In this document: piece by piece, positions 1 through 9,829 of the stretch
How the letters are laid out: the number at the start of each line of letters is the position of its first letter
How positions within the stretch are numbered: position 1 is the first letter of the stretch
Origin: Bacillota bacterium
GTDB lineage: Bacteria > Bacillota > Clostridia > Lachnospirales > Lachnospiraceae
NCBI GenBank assembly: GCA_023421505.1
Contig: JAEZTJ010000053.1
Location: 1-64,000 of the forward strand
Direction: 5' to 3'
Length of the DNA stretch: 64,000 nt
Program-made: the position numbers and the translations under genes
Notes under the pieces: generated by a model
What the model saw: the letters and a program-made list of their open reading frames with translations, nothing else
Databases searched by the model: none
Told to the model about the DNA's origin: nothing

Positions 1-2
1 CA

Positions 3-47
3 CTAGGTTGGCAAGGATCTACTGCCATGGAAGCTGAACCTGCTTAG
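3..47 (+). CDS. possible 3' tail of an upstream gene (partial)
   Basis: An open frame enters from the left edge and stops at a TAG after 14 codons. The fragment is too short to identify. It would be the end of the gene before the NRPS and sits 111 bases from it. The frame choice is a guess, because another frame is open to position 37. The spacer before the NRPS contains a weak hairpin (74-80 pairing with 95-100). Confidence 0.2.
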   Translation, partial: LGWQGSTAMEAEPA

Positions 48-158
48 TTTATAAAACACTAAAAAATGATATAGGGATAGTCTGCCCTTTTTGGCTACCC
101 GAAAGGTTTTGTTTCATAGTAATCCTAAGTATGTTAAATATCGAAAGGATCGTTTCAT

Positions 159-3100
159 ATGAGTAATAGTGATAACAAAATTGAAACCATATATAGCCTG
201 ACACCGCTCCAGGAAGGGATGCTGTATTATAAAATTCTGAATAATGCTTCTACAACATATGTAAATCAAAGTATACTCAGAGTATGTGGTGATTTCAAGG
301 GAGAATATATTCGTCAAAGTTTCAGATTACTTTCACAAAAATATGATGTACTTAGAACGTTAATCCTTTATAAACATACGCAAAAGCCCTGGCAGGTTGT
401 ATTAATTGAAAGAGATCCGGATATTAAGGAGATCTATCTGTCAGACATTTCTAGTAATGATGTTGAAAAGGAAATTCAAAATCTGGCAGATGCTGATGTA
501 AGACGAGGCTTTGACCTTGAAAAAGATCCTTTGCTGAGAGCAACCTTAATCAAGGTATCGGAAAATAAGAGTGTGATACTTTGGACTTCTCATCATATCA
601 TTCTGGATGGATGGTGTAATTCATTATTGTTTAGAGACTTTATCCAGTATTATATGGCCTTAAATGATAAGCGTTCTTATGAAGAAATGTCTAAGGTTGT
701 ACAGGAGCAGAAAAAGGAGATTACCTCCTACAAGGATTATGTTAGCTGGTTGGCGCTACAGGATAAGGATGCCGGGTTAAATTACTTTAGAAACCTACTT
801 TTGGGATACAATGAACCTGCAGAAATAATTGGGTGTAAATCTTCTGACTTTAGTACCACTGGAGTGAGAAATGAGAAATTTCAGATTGATAAAAAGATCT
901 CAGAAGCTATTCAAAAACTTTCAGCTATATGTAACGTTACCTACAATACTATCTTTGAAGCCTCCTGGGGAAGATTATTACAGTGTTATAAGGGCAATAA
1001 TGATGTGGTCTTTGGGAAAGTGGTATCCGGTAGAGGTGCAAAGCTTACGGGGATAGATCAGGCAGTTGGTTTATTTATCAATACCATACCGGTAAGAATT
1101 AGACAGGAAACGAATACTACGGCGAGCGAGCTGTTAAAAAGAACGCAGGAACAGGCAATTGCCAGCACTGCATATGAATATTGTTCTCTTGCGGAAGTTC
1201 AAAATGTATCCGAACTAGATTCAAATCTGATCAAAACACTATTTGTTTTTGAAAATTATTATATTGATGATTTTTTTAGCGGAGAACAATCGGGTGAAGA
1301 TAAGCTGTCCGGCTTTCGTGTATCCATCGAAAAAAGAAGAGAAGAAACGAACTATCCCATTGTAATGCAATGGTCAGCAAAAGGAAATGAGTTTTATGGC
1401 TGCCTTCAATATGATTCATCGCTCTATTCGAAGGATGATATAGAACTGATGAAAGAACGCTATATGCTGATATTGAAGGAATTTGCCGAGCACCCTGATG
1501 AAAAAGTAGAGGATATCACCGTCCTAACTAAGCAGGAGCAGAAGCAGCTATTTGAGGTATTCAATGATATAGAAGCCGGATATCCGAAAAATAAGACCAT
1601 TGTGGATCTATTTGAGGAACAAGTAGAAAAAACACCTGATCATATCGCAATTGTATATGAGGGCAGTAAACTTACCTACAGAGAATTAAATACAAGGGCG
1701 AATGCACTCGCGCATAAGTTAAGAGGGCTTGGGATAAGGCCGGATGATTTCATTGCCATGTATACGGAGCGAAGTATAGAGATGGTAATTGGAATTTATG
1801 GAATCTTAAAGGCCGGGGGTGCCTATGTGCCTATTAATACCATATACCCAAGGGAAAGGATTGAGTTTATCCTAAAGGACAGCTGCCCGAAGGCACTTCT
1901 TGTATATAATACAGCGATTACTACAGACATACCTGTTATAGATCTGAAAGAATTGAAGCTCTGGGAAGACAGTACCACCAATCCAGAGCATATTAATAAG
2001 GCACAGGATCTGGCATATTGTATCTACACCTCAGGAACTACCGGCCTGTCAAAAGGAGTACTGATTGAACACCGTAATGTTGTGAGATTATTTGTAAATG
2101 ACCGCTTTCAGTTTGATTTTAAGGAAAAGGATGTATGGCTGTTGTTCCACTCTTATGGCTTTGACTTCTCTGTTTGGGAAATGTATGGTGCAACCCTATT
2201 TGGAGGAAAGCTGATTGTTGTGCCGAGTGAGACAATGAAGGACAATGGCAGACTGATCGACTTGATAGAGAAGGAAGGGGTAACCGTATTGAATCAGGTT
2301 CCATCTTCTTTTTATAGCTTATTGCAAACGGATTATGCGCAAAGAAAATTGTCCGTCAGATACTTAATATTCGGAGGAGAGGAATTAGACCCAAGAAGAC
2401 TTACAGCGTGGATCGATCATTATCCTGAGACGAAGATGATAAACATGTATGGCATTACGGAAACAACGGTACATGTAACCTACAGGGAGCTTGGCAGGAA
2501 GGAGATTGAGAGAGGCATCAGTGATATAGGCAGAGCCATTCCTACTTTGTCCGTATACATTATGAATGGAGACAAACCTTGCGGGATTGGAATTCCGGGG
2601 GAATTATGTGTAACCGGTGCAGGTCTTGCGAGGGGATATCTAAACAGACCCCAGCTCACAGCCGAGAAATTTGTAGAAAATCCTTTTGGAACAGGAAGAA
2701 TGTATCGTTCAGGAGATCTTGCAAGGTGGCTGCCGGATGGGAATCTAGAGTATCTTGGAAGAATCGATGAGCAGGTTAAGATAAGGGGCTATCGAATTGA
2801 ACTGGGTGAGATAGCCAGTCAGATCAGGAAAATAGAATATGTGAAGGACTGTGCAGTGATAACACGTATGGATAAGGGCGGAGAAAAAGCAATCTATGCT
2901 TATATCATAGCAGACCAAGAGATTAACGTTACAGAGATCAGAAAGAGACTAGGCAGGACACTGCCTGAGTACATGATACCCGCATACCTGATGCGTATAG
3001 AAGCAATTCCTGTAACAGGCAACGGAAAACTTAATAAACATGCCCTGCCGGATATAGGAGACAGAGGCGAAAAGGAATATGCAGCACCCGGCAGCATAAC

Positions 3101-6100
3101 CGAGGAGCTTATTTGCAAAATCTTCAGTGAGATTACAGGAATGAAAAATGTTGGTATCAATGATGATTTCTTCGAGATTGGCGGGCATTCGCTGAGAGCA
3201 ATTACGTTAGTGAACCAGATAGCTGCAGATACAAAAAATGTAATAAGCCTCAGGGATATGTTCCTATTAAGAACACCTGCCCAGATAGCCAAATATATCG
3301 ATCAATGCGAGAAAGAGAACTATAGCCCTATTCCAGATGCTAAGGAGAAGGAATATTATCCTATGTCATCAACGCAGAAACGAATATATCTGATCTGTCA
3401 GATGGAAGAGGAGAAGCTGACCTATAATATGCCTGTCAGCTTAAGGCTGAAGGGTGAAATATCTCCTGCGACCATGCAGGCTGCAATGCAGAAAATGGTG
3501 GACAGACATGAGATCCTACGTACTGAGTTCTTAATGAAGGACGGGGAATTGCTGCAAAGGATACACGAAAGCGTAGAGGCGGATTTTGAATTTAAGGAAG
3601 ATGATACGTCGACCGATGAAGAATTGATGGAGGGTTTTCTTCGTCCGTTTGATCTTAAGTCTGCGAAGCTTGTAAGGGCCAAACTGGTAAAAAGAGGTGC
3701 ATACTGGCTGTTAATGACAGATATACACCATATAATCAGTGACGGAATGAGCCAGGTAATCTTGATAAAAGAATTGATCGGACTATATAGCGGGAAAGTG
3801 CTTCCGCCTTTGACAAAGCAATACAAGGATTACAGTGAATGGATGCGTACTAGGGACCTGGCTGCGCAGAGAAGCTTCTGGGTTAAGGAATATAGTGATG
3901 AGTTTCCTATACTTAATATGCCACTGGATTACAACAGGCCACAGGTGCAGAGCTATAGTGGTGCTGCTATTGTAGTGAATACTGGTAAAAAGCTATTCAC
4001 AGATATCAAAGCATTTGTGAAGGAGAACGATGTAACGGAGTATATGGTGTTTTTGTCAGCGGCCATGGTTCTTCTTAGTAAGTATAGCCGGCAGACAGAT
4101 ATCGTAATTGGTAGTCCCATTAGCGGTAGAGTACACCACGATACCGAGCAGATGTTAGGAATGTTTGTTAATACGCTGGCAATGCGAGGAAAACCGGAAG
4201 GATGTAAAACTTACTCTGAATTCTTAACAGAGATTAAGGAATTCTGCCTAAAAGCTTACGAGAACCAGGAATATCCCTTCGAAGAGTTAGTGGAAGCTGT
4301 TGATATCAAGAGAGATTTATCAAGAAATCCACTGTTTGACGTAATGCTTGTATTACAAAATAATGACACAGTAGAGGACAAAATAAGTGGAATTGAAGCT
4401 GAGAAGAGCAGCCTTGAGCGAAAAATAGCGAAGTTTGATCTTACCTATAGCATTACGGAGAAGATTGATAACTATGAAATTTCTATAGAATATTGTACAG
4501 CGCTTTATAAAAAGGAAAGCATAGAAGCATTGGCTGCACATTATTTAGAAGTATTGTCACAGGTAATCAATCGTGTTGCTATCAGAATCGATGATATTAA
4601 AGTTATAACTGCACAAGAAGAATATAGGATTCTTGGTGAGTTTAATCATAGTGCTGTAAAATATCAAACGGATAAGACTATTGTAGAATTACTGGAAGAG
4701 CAGGTTAAAAAAAGACCGGACAGTATAGCCATAGCGTTTGGAGAGGAAACGGTGACCTACGCAAAGCTTAACGAAAGGGCAAATGTTCTTGGGTGGAAGC
4801 TTCGGGAGCTTGGAGTAAAAGAGGAGGACTTTGTTGTAATCCTTGCCGAAAAGAGCAATGAGATGATCGAAGGAATCTATGGAATACTAAAGTCCGGTGC
4901 AGCATATGTACCAATCGATACCTCCTATCCTGAGGATAGAATAAAAGCTATCCTTAATGATTGCAAGCCAAAAGCAGTACTTTTATATCATGTCAGTATT
5001 AAAACCGATATCCCCGTAATCAATCTTGAGAGGGCGGATACCTGGCAGGGAAGAACAGATAATCCAGAGCATATCGCTCAGGCTTTTAATCTGGCTTATT
5101 GCATCTATACTTCAGGCTCTACCGGCAGACCCAAAGGGAGCCTTATCGAGAACCGAAGTGTAGTAAGACTTGTAAAAAATCCGAATTTTATGATATTAGA
5201 TGAAACAACAGTAGTTTTACAGACAGGCTCAATCGCATTTGATGCATCGATTCTGGAGGTTTGGGGAGCACTTTTAAACGGTGGCAGATTAGTACTGGCT
5301 GCCAATGATGTTATTATGAATGGCATCTCATTAAAAGCACAGCTTAGTAAATATAAGGTTAATACTATGTGGCTTACTTCGACCCTATATAACCAGATGA
5401 TACAGGATAATCAGGAATTATTCAGTAATTTGAAGTATTTGTTAATCGGCGGAGAAAAGCTATCAGATGTGCATGTCAGGATGTTTAAGGAATTGCATAA
5501 TGAAACTAAATTAATTAATGGCTATGGACCAACGGAAAATACAACCTTTACGACAACCTATGAGATACCGGAGGCATTTGAAAAAATTCCAATAGGAAAA
5601 CCTATTAATGCTACGCAAGTATACATAATGGATAATAACCATCTGTGCGGTATCGGGGTACCTGGAGAGCTTTGTACCACCGGAGACGGGGTTTCACGCG
5701 GCTATCTTAATATGCCCGAATTGACCAAGGAAAAATTTGTGAGAAACCCCTTCGGTGAAGGGAAAATGTATCGGACCGGAGATCTTGCGAGATGGCTATT
5801 CGATGGAACTATTGAATATCTGGGAAGAATAGATGAACAAATTAAAATCAGAGGCTTCCGTATAGAACCTGGCGATATTGAGAGTGCTTTAATCTCATTA
5901 GAAGCGGTAAAGGAATGTGCAGTTATTGTTAAAGAGAACAGTCTGGGAGAAAAGGCACTTTATGCGTATATTGTTTCTGATAATGAGGTTGATCTCGCTA
6001 AGCTTAAGAACAGACTTCGAAGCTTGCTACCGGAATATATGATTCCACCCTATATGACTAAACTCGAGGCACTGCCTGTGACTGATAACGGTAAGCTTAA

Positions 6101-9026
6101 CAAACGGGCCTTGCCAGCTATTGAGGAACAGAGTGATTTTACTTATACAAAGCCAAGAAATAGATCTGAAAGACTTCTATGTGAAGCCTTCCAATCTGCT
6201 CTTGGTATCGTTAAGGTTGGCATTGATGATGATTTTTACAATATTGGCGGTGATTCACTAAAATTAATAAAGGTTATATCCTATCTTAGTACCAACAACA
6301 TAACAGTGGGCTTAAGAGATATTATGACTTATCGTACTCCAAGATCAATTGCAGAAAATATACTGCCAGACGATAATAATACTTCCGGAGCTCTCACTGC
6401 AAATCAATTTAGCAGTATTGTATATACACCCTATTTAAAAATGTGTTTCTCTCAGTGCAAGAAGAAAAGCGAAGAAGCTGGAATTTCCATAATGCTCAAA
6501 TCGGGGATTCGATTTGAAAGGTCAATATTAAAGGCAGCAATAGAGCATGTTGTTTGGAGTAACGAGCTAATGAGTGCTATAAACTGTGTGGAACAGAAGG
6601 TATTCAAGTATTCATCCTCTAGAGATAATCAGAAATTTAAAATTAATATTTATGATTTCAGAGATGAATTGGATAATCAGAGCTTGTCAGAGTTAATCAA
6701 GAGCACTATAAAGACTGTCAACAGTGATGTAAGTATGAAAGCAACCGTTCTGTCAGCCGTTGTGTTTAATCTATCAGAGGGCGATCATTTGTATTTGCAG
6801 ATGAGTAGCTTTGTATATGATCTGAAATCAGTTGCAGTTACTGCAGAGAATATTTTAAGAGCGTATTATCAATTGGTGACATATGGGAGGATCACTCCGG
6901 ATAACGATGTGATCAAATACTCAGAATGGGTCGAGAAAATAAATGAATATACTCTTAAAAGTGCAGAAGACCGGCAATACTGGGAAAAATTGAATGCTTC
7001 TATCCTGCAGCTTAAGGACATTTTTAATAAGAACTCAGATTCGGAGACTGAAAGAAAGAGCTCTCATCGTTGCTTTCTCACACAAGAAGAAACAGAAAGC
7101 TTGATCAGTCTCTGTGGAATGGATAAGGTTCCATCTTATTTGTTATCAGTGGCAGCGATGGCAATTAGTAAAATAAGCAAGAAAGATAGGCTTGCCATAT
7201 TATATCGCCAGGATGCAAGGCATATCCGGGAAACAAACGGTGAATTCAAAAGCTTTGCAGCAGGTACCTATACAAACGCTTATCCAGTTATCCTTCAGAT
7301 TGAGAACAGCTTAGATAAAACAATGAATAATGTATATTCAGCCATTCACGAAGCTCCTAACTCCGGTTTTTCATATAGCGGGTATTATGAAAAGGCTCAG
7401 AATGCAGCTTTACCAGAGATAGAGTTTAGTTTTTTTGGTAATATTGATGATGTGTTAAATTATAGTGTTGTTTATTCAGAGCATCTGGCTCCGGAAAAAT
7501 ATCTGTCAGCGGTAAAAGGCTTCTGTCCGCTCCTTATCAGTACTGTGATTATGAATGGAAAACTGCTGACCCAGATCACAAATGAGAAGGGAGTGTTATC
7601 TGATAAGCTTATGGCAGAATTTATTACTGAGTATACAGATATTATTCAGACTAAGCTTAGTGAGTATAACCGGGAAGACCTTAATTTTACCTCTAAGGAT
7701 AATGCATATCGTGAATTGCTATTAAAAGTTAAGGAAGAAGAGGATCAGTTTACCGCCTCTGTAATGAAGGGCAGAGTGATTAAGACATATCCTTTGAATG
7801 GAATACAGAAGCTGTCATATCATTTGAAGATCCGTGAAGCAAAGCTATCCATCCCATTTTTTGAAGAGGTTGACAGAGAAAGACTTGATATCGTTTTTAA
7901 TGCTGTTCTTAATAAATATGAGATGCTTCGATGTAGTATTAACGTAGGTCTTAGGAATGGAACGATCTTCCTATATGATAAAGCTAGTGATATCAGAATT
8001 CCGTTTATTGATTTATCCGGAAAATGTCATAAGGAAAAGCAAAGAATTCTAAATAGCCTAATTCGTTACCTTGACTGCTTTGGTAAAAATGACTGCTATA
8101 AGGGTAAAAAACTAATGGAATTAATAGCATTAGTTAAAATAAGTAATCAGAATTATAGATTTATACTATCCTGTTCGCACTTGATTATGGAGGACTATAG
8201 TATAGACATCTTGAAGCAGGAAATCACGAAAATGTATTATAGCGATGCAAAGGAAGAGGGTCCTAAGGCAGACGAATATGGCAAATATATCGAACTAATT
8301 CCAAAAGCAGACGAAAAAGAGCTCCTAAGGGAATGTGAATTACTCGATTTTAAAAAAGCCTGTCAGCGGTTCACAAAAAAATTAGGCAAAGCTAACTTTA
8401 AGAATATCAGGTATGAATATTTCCTTAAGAAGGAAGGCGATGGGCGGGATATTTCGAAGCTGATTGAGATATCGCATAATCTTTATGCTTCTGCTATGCA
8501 TTTTATTTTCCCGGAGGAGGATATACCTGTAATGGTACTGGCAATCGCAAGGCTATACGATGACTGCAATTTTAGCGACAGCATTGGTGAGTATTTGGAT
8601 ATCCTGCCAATGCTTCTTCATAAGGATGAGCAGACACAGTTTAGCGATGTAATCAAAAAACATACCGCTTACGCAAATAAAAACAAAATAAAATTTGCAT
8701 CCTTACTTTTAGATCAGGGGTTAAAGAGTACTTATCCGGAGGTTAAAAAGATATTCAGACAAATGGGGATTGGTTTTATTATGAAACGAAACCGCTCAAT
8801 TCCTATATATAATAATCTTGGTATGTATAGAAGTCTTCAGGGGTTAGATTCTCATAATATTTTCTACGAAGAAAGAGAAAAGAGAGAAGGGAATACGACC
8901 GGCTGTATGCTGGGCTGTAATATACAGATTTCAGAGTCGAAGATTGAGCTTTTCATTGCGGTACCGGAAGAACTTCAAAGCAGTCTGGATGAACACCTTA
9001 AGAAAACTCTCCCGCAGCTGATTTAG
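159..9026 (+). CDS. two-module nonribosomal peptide synthetase with degenerate C-terminal E-like and C-like domains
   Basis: Cytoplasmic megasynthase of 2955 residues. Visible order: C1 (about 10-450; HHIILDG with His145/His146), A1 (470-960; SGTTGLSKG near 622, FDFSVWEMYG near 668), T1 (GGHSL, Ser1011), C2 (1065-1500; HHIISDG at 1190), A2 (1530-1990; SGSTGRPKG near 1653, FDASILEVWG near 1693), T2 (GGDSL, Ser2033), an epimerase-like domain (about 2085-2530) and a condensation-like domain (about 2540-2955). Aligning A1 by eye to GrsA gives DFWNIGMVHK, the established threonine signature; A2 gives DALWLGGTFK, which resembles Val-type signatures. In the E-like domain the HH motif is SSFVYDL (2216), although E-type landmarks remain (YTNAYPV near 2371, FSFFGNIDD near 2421). 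The last domain has SHLIMED (2673). There is no terminal thioesterase. The N-terminal C domain implies an acyl or upstream-made donor. The start has an AAAGGA site nine bases upstream. Confidence 0.95.
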   Translation: MSNSDNKIETIYSLTPLQEGMLYYKILNNASTTYVNQSILRVCGDFKGEYIRQSFRLLSQKYDVLRTLILYKHTQKPWQVVLIERDPDIKEIYLSDISSNDVEKEIQNLADADVRRGFDLEKDPLLRATLIKVSENKSVILWTSHHIILDGWCNSLLFRDFIQYYMALNDKRSYEEMSKVVQEQKKEITSYKDYVSWLALQDKDAGLNYFRNLLLGYNEPAEIIGCKSSDFSTTGVRNEKFQIDKKISEAIQKLSAICNVTYNTIFEASWGRLLQCYKGNNDVVFGKVVSGRGAKLTGIDQAVGLFINTIPVRIRQETNTTASELLKRTQEQAIASTAYEYCSLAEVQNVSELDSNLIKTLFVFENYYIDDFFSGEQSGEDKLSGFRVSIEKRREETNYPIVMQWSAKGNEFYGCLQYDSSLYSKDDIELMKERYMLILKEFAEHPDEKVEDITVLTKQEQKQLFEVFNDIEAGYPKNKTIVDLFEEQVEKTPDHIAIVYEGSKLTYRELNTRANALAHKLRGLGIRPDDFIAMYTERSIEMVIGIYGILKAGGAYVPINTIYPRERIEFILKDSCPKALLVYNTAITTDIPVIDLKELKLWEDSTTNPEHINKAQDLAYCIYTSGTTGLSKGVLIEHRNVVRLFVNDRFQFDFKEKDVWLLFHSYGFDFSVWEMYGATLFGGKLIVVPSETMKDNGRLIDLIEKEGVTVLNQVPSSFYSLLQTDYAQRKLSVRYLIFGGEELDPRRLTAWIDHYPETKMINMYGITETTVHVTYRELGRKEIERGISDIGRAIPTLSVYIMNGDKPCGIGIPGELCVTGAGLARGYLNRPQLTAEKFVENPFGTGRMYRSGDLARWLPDGNLEYLGRIDEQVKIRGYRIELGEIASQIRKIEYVKDCAVITRMDKGGEKAIYAYIIADQEINVTEIRKRLGRTLPEYMIPAYLMRIEAIPVTGNGKLNKHALPDIGDRGEKEYAAPGSITEELICKIFSEITGMKNVGINDDFFEIGGHSLRAITLVNQIAADTKNVISLRDMFLLRTPAQIAKYIDQCEKENYSPIPDAKEKEYYPMSSTQKRIYLICQMEEEKLTYNMPVSLRLKGEISPATMQAAMQKMVDRHEILRTEFLMKDGELLQRIHESVEADFEFKEDDTSTDEELMEGFLRPFDLKSAKLVRAKLVKRGAYWLLMTDIHHIISDGMSQVILIKELIGLYSGKVLPPLTKQYKDYSEWMRTRDLAAQRSFWVKEYSDEFPILNMPLDYNRPQVQSYSGAAIVVNTGKKLFTDIKAFVKENDVTEYMVFLSAAMVLLSKYSRQTDIVIGSPISGRVHHDTEQMLGMFVNTLAMRGKPEGCKTYSEFLTEIKEFCLKAYENQEYPFEELVEAVDIKRDLSRNPLFDVMLVLQNNDTVEDKISGIEAEKSSLERKIAKFDLTYSITEKIDNYEISIEYCTALYKKESIEALAAHYLEVLSQVINRVAIRIDDIKVITAQEEYRILGEFNHSAVKYQTDKTIVELLEEQVKKRPDSIAIAFGEETVTYAKLNERANVLGWKLRELGVKEEDFVVILAEKSNEMIEGIYGILKSGAAYVPIDTSYPEDRIKAILNDCKPKAVLLYHVSIKTDIPVINLERADTWQGRTDNPEHIAQAFNLAYCIYTSGSTGRPKGSLIENRSVVRLVKNPNFMILDETTVVLQTGSIAFDASILEVWGALLNGGRLVLAANDVIMNGISLKAQLSKYKVNTMWLTSTLYNQMIQDNQELFSNLKYLLIGGEKLSDVHVRMFKELHNETKLINGYGPTENTTFTTTYEIPEAFEKIPIGKPINATQVYIMDNNHLCGIGVPGELCTTGDGVSRGYLNMPELTKEKFVRNPFGEGKMYRTGDLARWLFDGTIEYLGRIDEQIKIRGFRIEPGDIESALISLEAVKECAVIVKENSLGEKALYAYIVSDNEVDLAKLKNRLRSLLPEYMIPPYMTKLEALPVTDNGKLNKRALPAIEEQSDFTYTKPRNRSERLLCEAFQSALGIVKVGIDDDFYNIGGDSLKLIKVISYLSTNNITVGLRDIMTYRTPRSIAENILPDDNNTSGALTANQFSSIVYTPYLKMCFSQCKKKSEEAGISIMLKSGIRFERSILKAAIEHVVWSNELMSAINCVEQKVFKYSSSRDNQKFKINIYDFRDELDNQSLSELIKSTIKTVNSDVSMKATVLSAVVFNLSEGDHLYLQMSSFVYDLKSVAVTAENILRAYYQLVTYGRITPDNDVIKYSEWVEKINEYTLKSAEDRQYWEKLNASILQLKDIFNKNSDSETERKSSHRCFLTQEETESLISLCGMDKVPSYLLSVAAMAISKISKKDRLAILYRQDARHIRETNGEFKSFAAGTYTNAYPVILQIENSLDKTMNNVYSAIHEAPNSGFSYSGYYEKAQNAALPEIEFSFFGNIDDVLNYSVVYSEHLAPEKYLSAVKGFCPLLISTVIMNGKLLTQITNEKGVLSDKLMAEFITEYTDIIQTKLSEYNREDLNFTSKDNAYRELLLKVKEEEDQFTASVMKGRVIKTYPLNGIQKLSYHLKIREAKLSIPFFEEVDRERLDIVFNAVLNKYEMLRCSINVGLRNGTIFLYDKASDIRIPFIDLSGKCHKEKQRILNSLIRYLDCFGKNDCYKGKKLMELIALVKISNQNYRFILSCSHLIMEDYSIDILKQEITKMYYSDAKEEGPKADEYGKYIELIPKADEKELLRECELLDFKKACQRFTKKLGKANFKNIRYEYFLKKEGDGRDISKLIEISHNLYASAMHFIFPEEDIPVMVLAIARLYDDCNFSDSIGEYLDILPMLLHKDEQTQFSDVIKKHTAYANKNKIKFASLLLDQGLKSTYPEVKKIFRQMGIGFIMKRNRSIPIYNNLGMYRSLQGLDSHNIFYEEREKREGNTTGCMLGCNIQISESKIELFIAVPEELQSSLDEHLKKTLPQLI

Positions 9027-9069
9027 CAGTAGCATAAATATCGAAAAATGCAGAAAGGATAAAGTATTA

Positions 9070-9786
9070 ATGATAAATGTATTTTTTATACCCTATGCGG
9101 GATCGACATCTATGGGATTACAGTACTGGGACAAATATTTTCCTGAAGATTATCGTTTTATACCGGTTAAATTTGCTGGACGCGGAGAAAGAAGCAAGGA
9201 AGCCCTTTATAAGGATTTTACAGATGGACTTAATGATGTATCACGGTTTATTACGAAGGAAATAGATAAGTATAAGGAAGATGATTATGTGCTTTTTGGA
9301 CATAGTATGGGTGGACTACTTGCTTATGAAGTATATTATCAGTTACTAAAAAATCATCAAAAACCACCGCTTGGTATCTTTATATCAGCTAGAAAAGCAC
9401 CCATGATTGGCACAATGATTAAGCGGGAATGTGATTGTAATGATGATGAATTTCTTGAAATAGTTTCTTTATTTGGTGGGCTTAATGAGAGTTTTAATAA
9501 TGAAGAGATCAGAAAAGCATTTGTTCCCATACTAAGAGCTGATTTTAGGTTGCTGGAAACTTATCTTTATACTGAAAAAAAAGAGAAAATAAAATGTGAT
9601 GTTACATTGTTATATGGCAATAAGGATGCAACCTTGGATTTTATTAAGCTTCCAAGATGGAACGAATGTACAGAACGAAAGTGTGAGATCATCGAATTCA
9701 ATGGCGGCCATTTCTTTATTCAGGATGAAATGGCTAAAATATCTAAGATCATTGTAAGCAGGACGCAATTTCAGCTTCTGATATGA
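9070..9786 (+). CDS. type II thioesterase (NRPS editing hydrolase)
   Basis: An alpha/beta hydrolase of 238 residues in the GrsT/SrfAD family. Such enzymes remove misprimed or stalled acyl groups from carrier-protein phosphopantetheine arms. The nucleophile elbow GHSMGG places Ser79, and the catalytic His is His214 in GGHFF. The N-terminal FIPYAGSTS and the FAGRGER motif are typical of the family. It starts 43 bases after the NRPS behind an AAAGGA site, so it is probably co-transcribed. Because the NRPS lacks its own terminal thioesterase, this protein could also help release product, but that is inference. Confidence 0.9.
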   Translation: MINVFFIPYAGSTSMGLQYWDKYFPEDYRFIPVKFAGRGERSKEALYKDFTDGLNDVSRFITKEIDKYKEDDYVLFGHSMGGLLAYEVYYQLLKNHQKPPLGIFISARKAPMIGTMIKRECDCNDDEFLEIVSLFGGLNESFNNEEIRKAFVPILRADFRLLETYLYTEKKEKIKCDVTLLYGNKDATLDFIKLPRWNECTERKCEIIEFNGGHFFIQDEMAKISKIIVSRTQFQLLI

Positions 9787-9829
9787 TGAAGCCAGATGGG
9801 ATCGTAAATAAGAAGGAAGGAATAAAATC

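Noticed and set aside
2900..3292. Long antisense frames within the NRPS gene and other large genes
   Set aside because: They lie opposite conserved domains and arise from codon bias on the coding strand; no ribosome site or family match.
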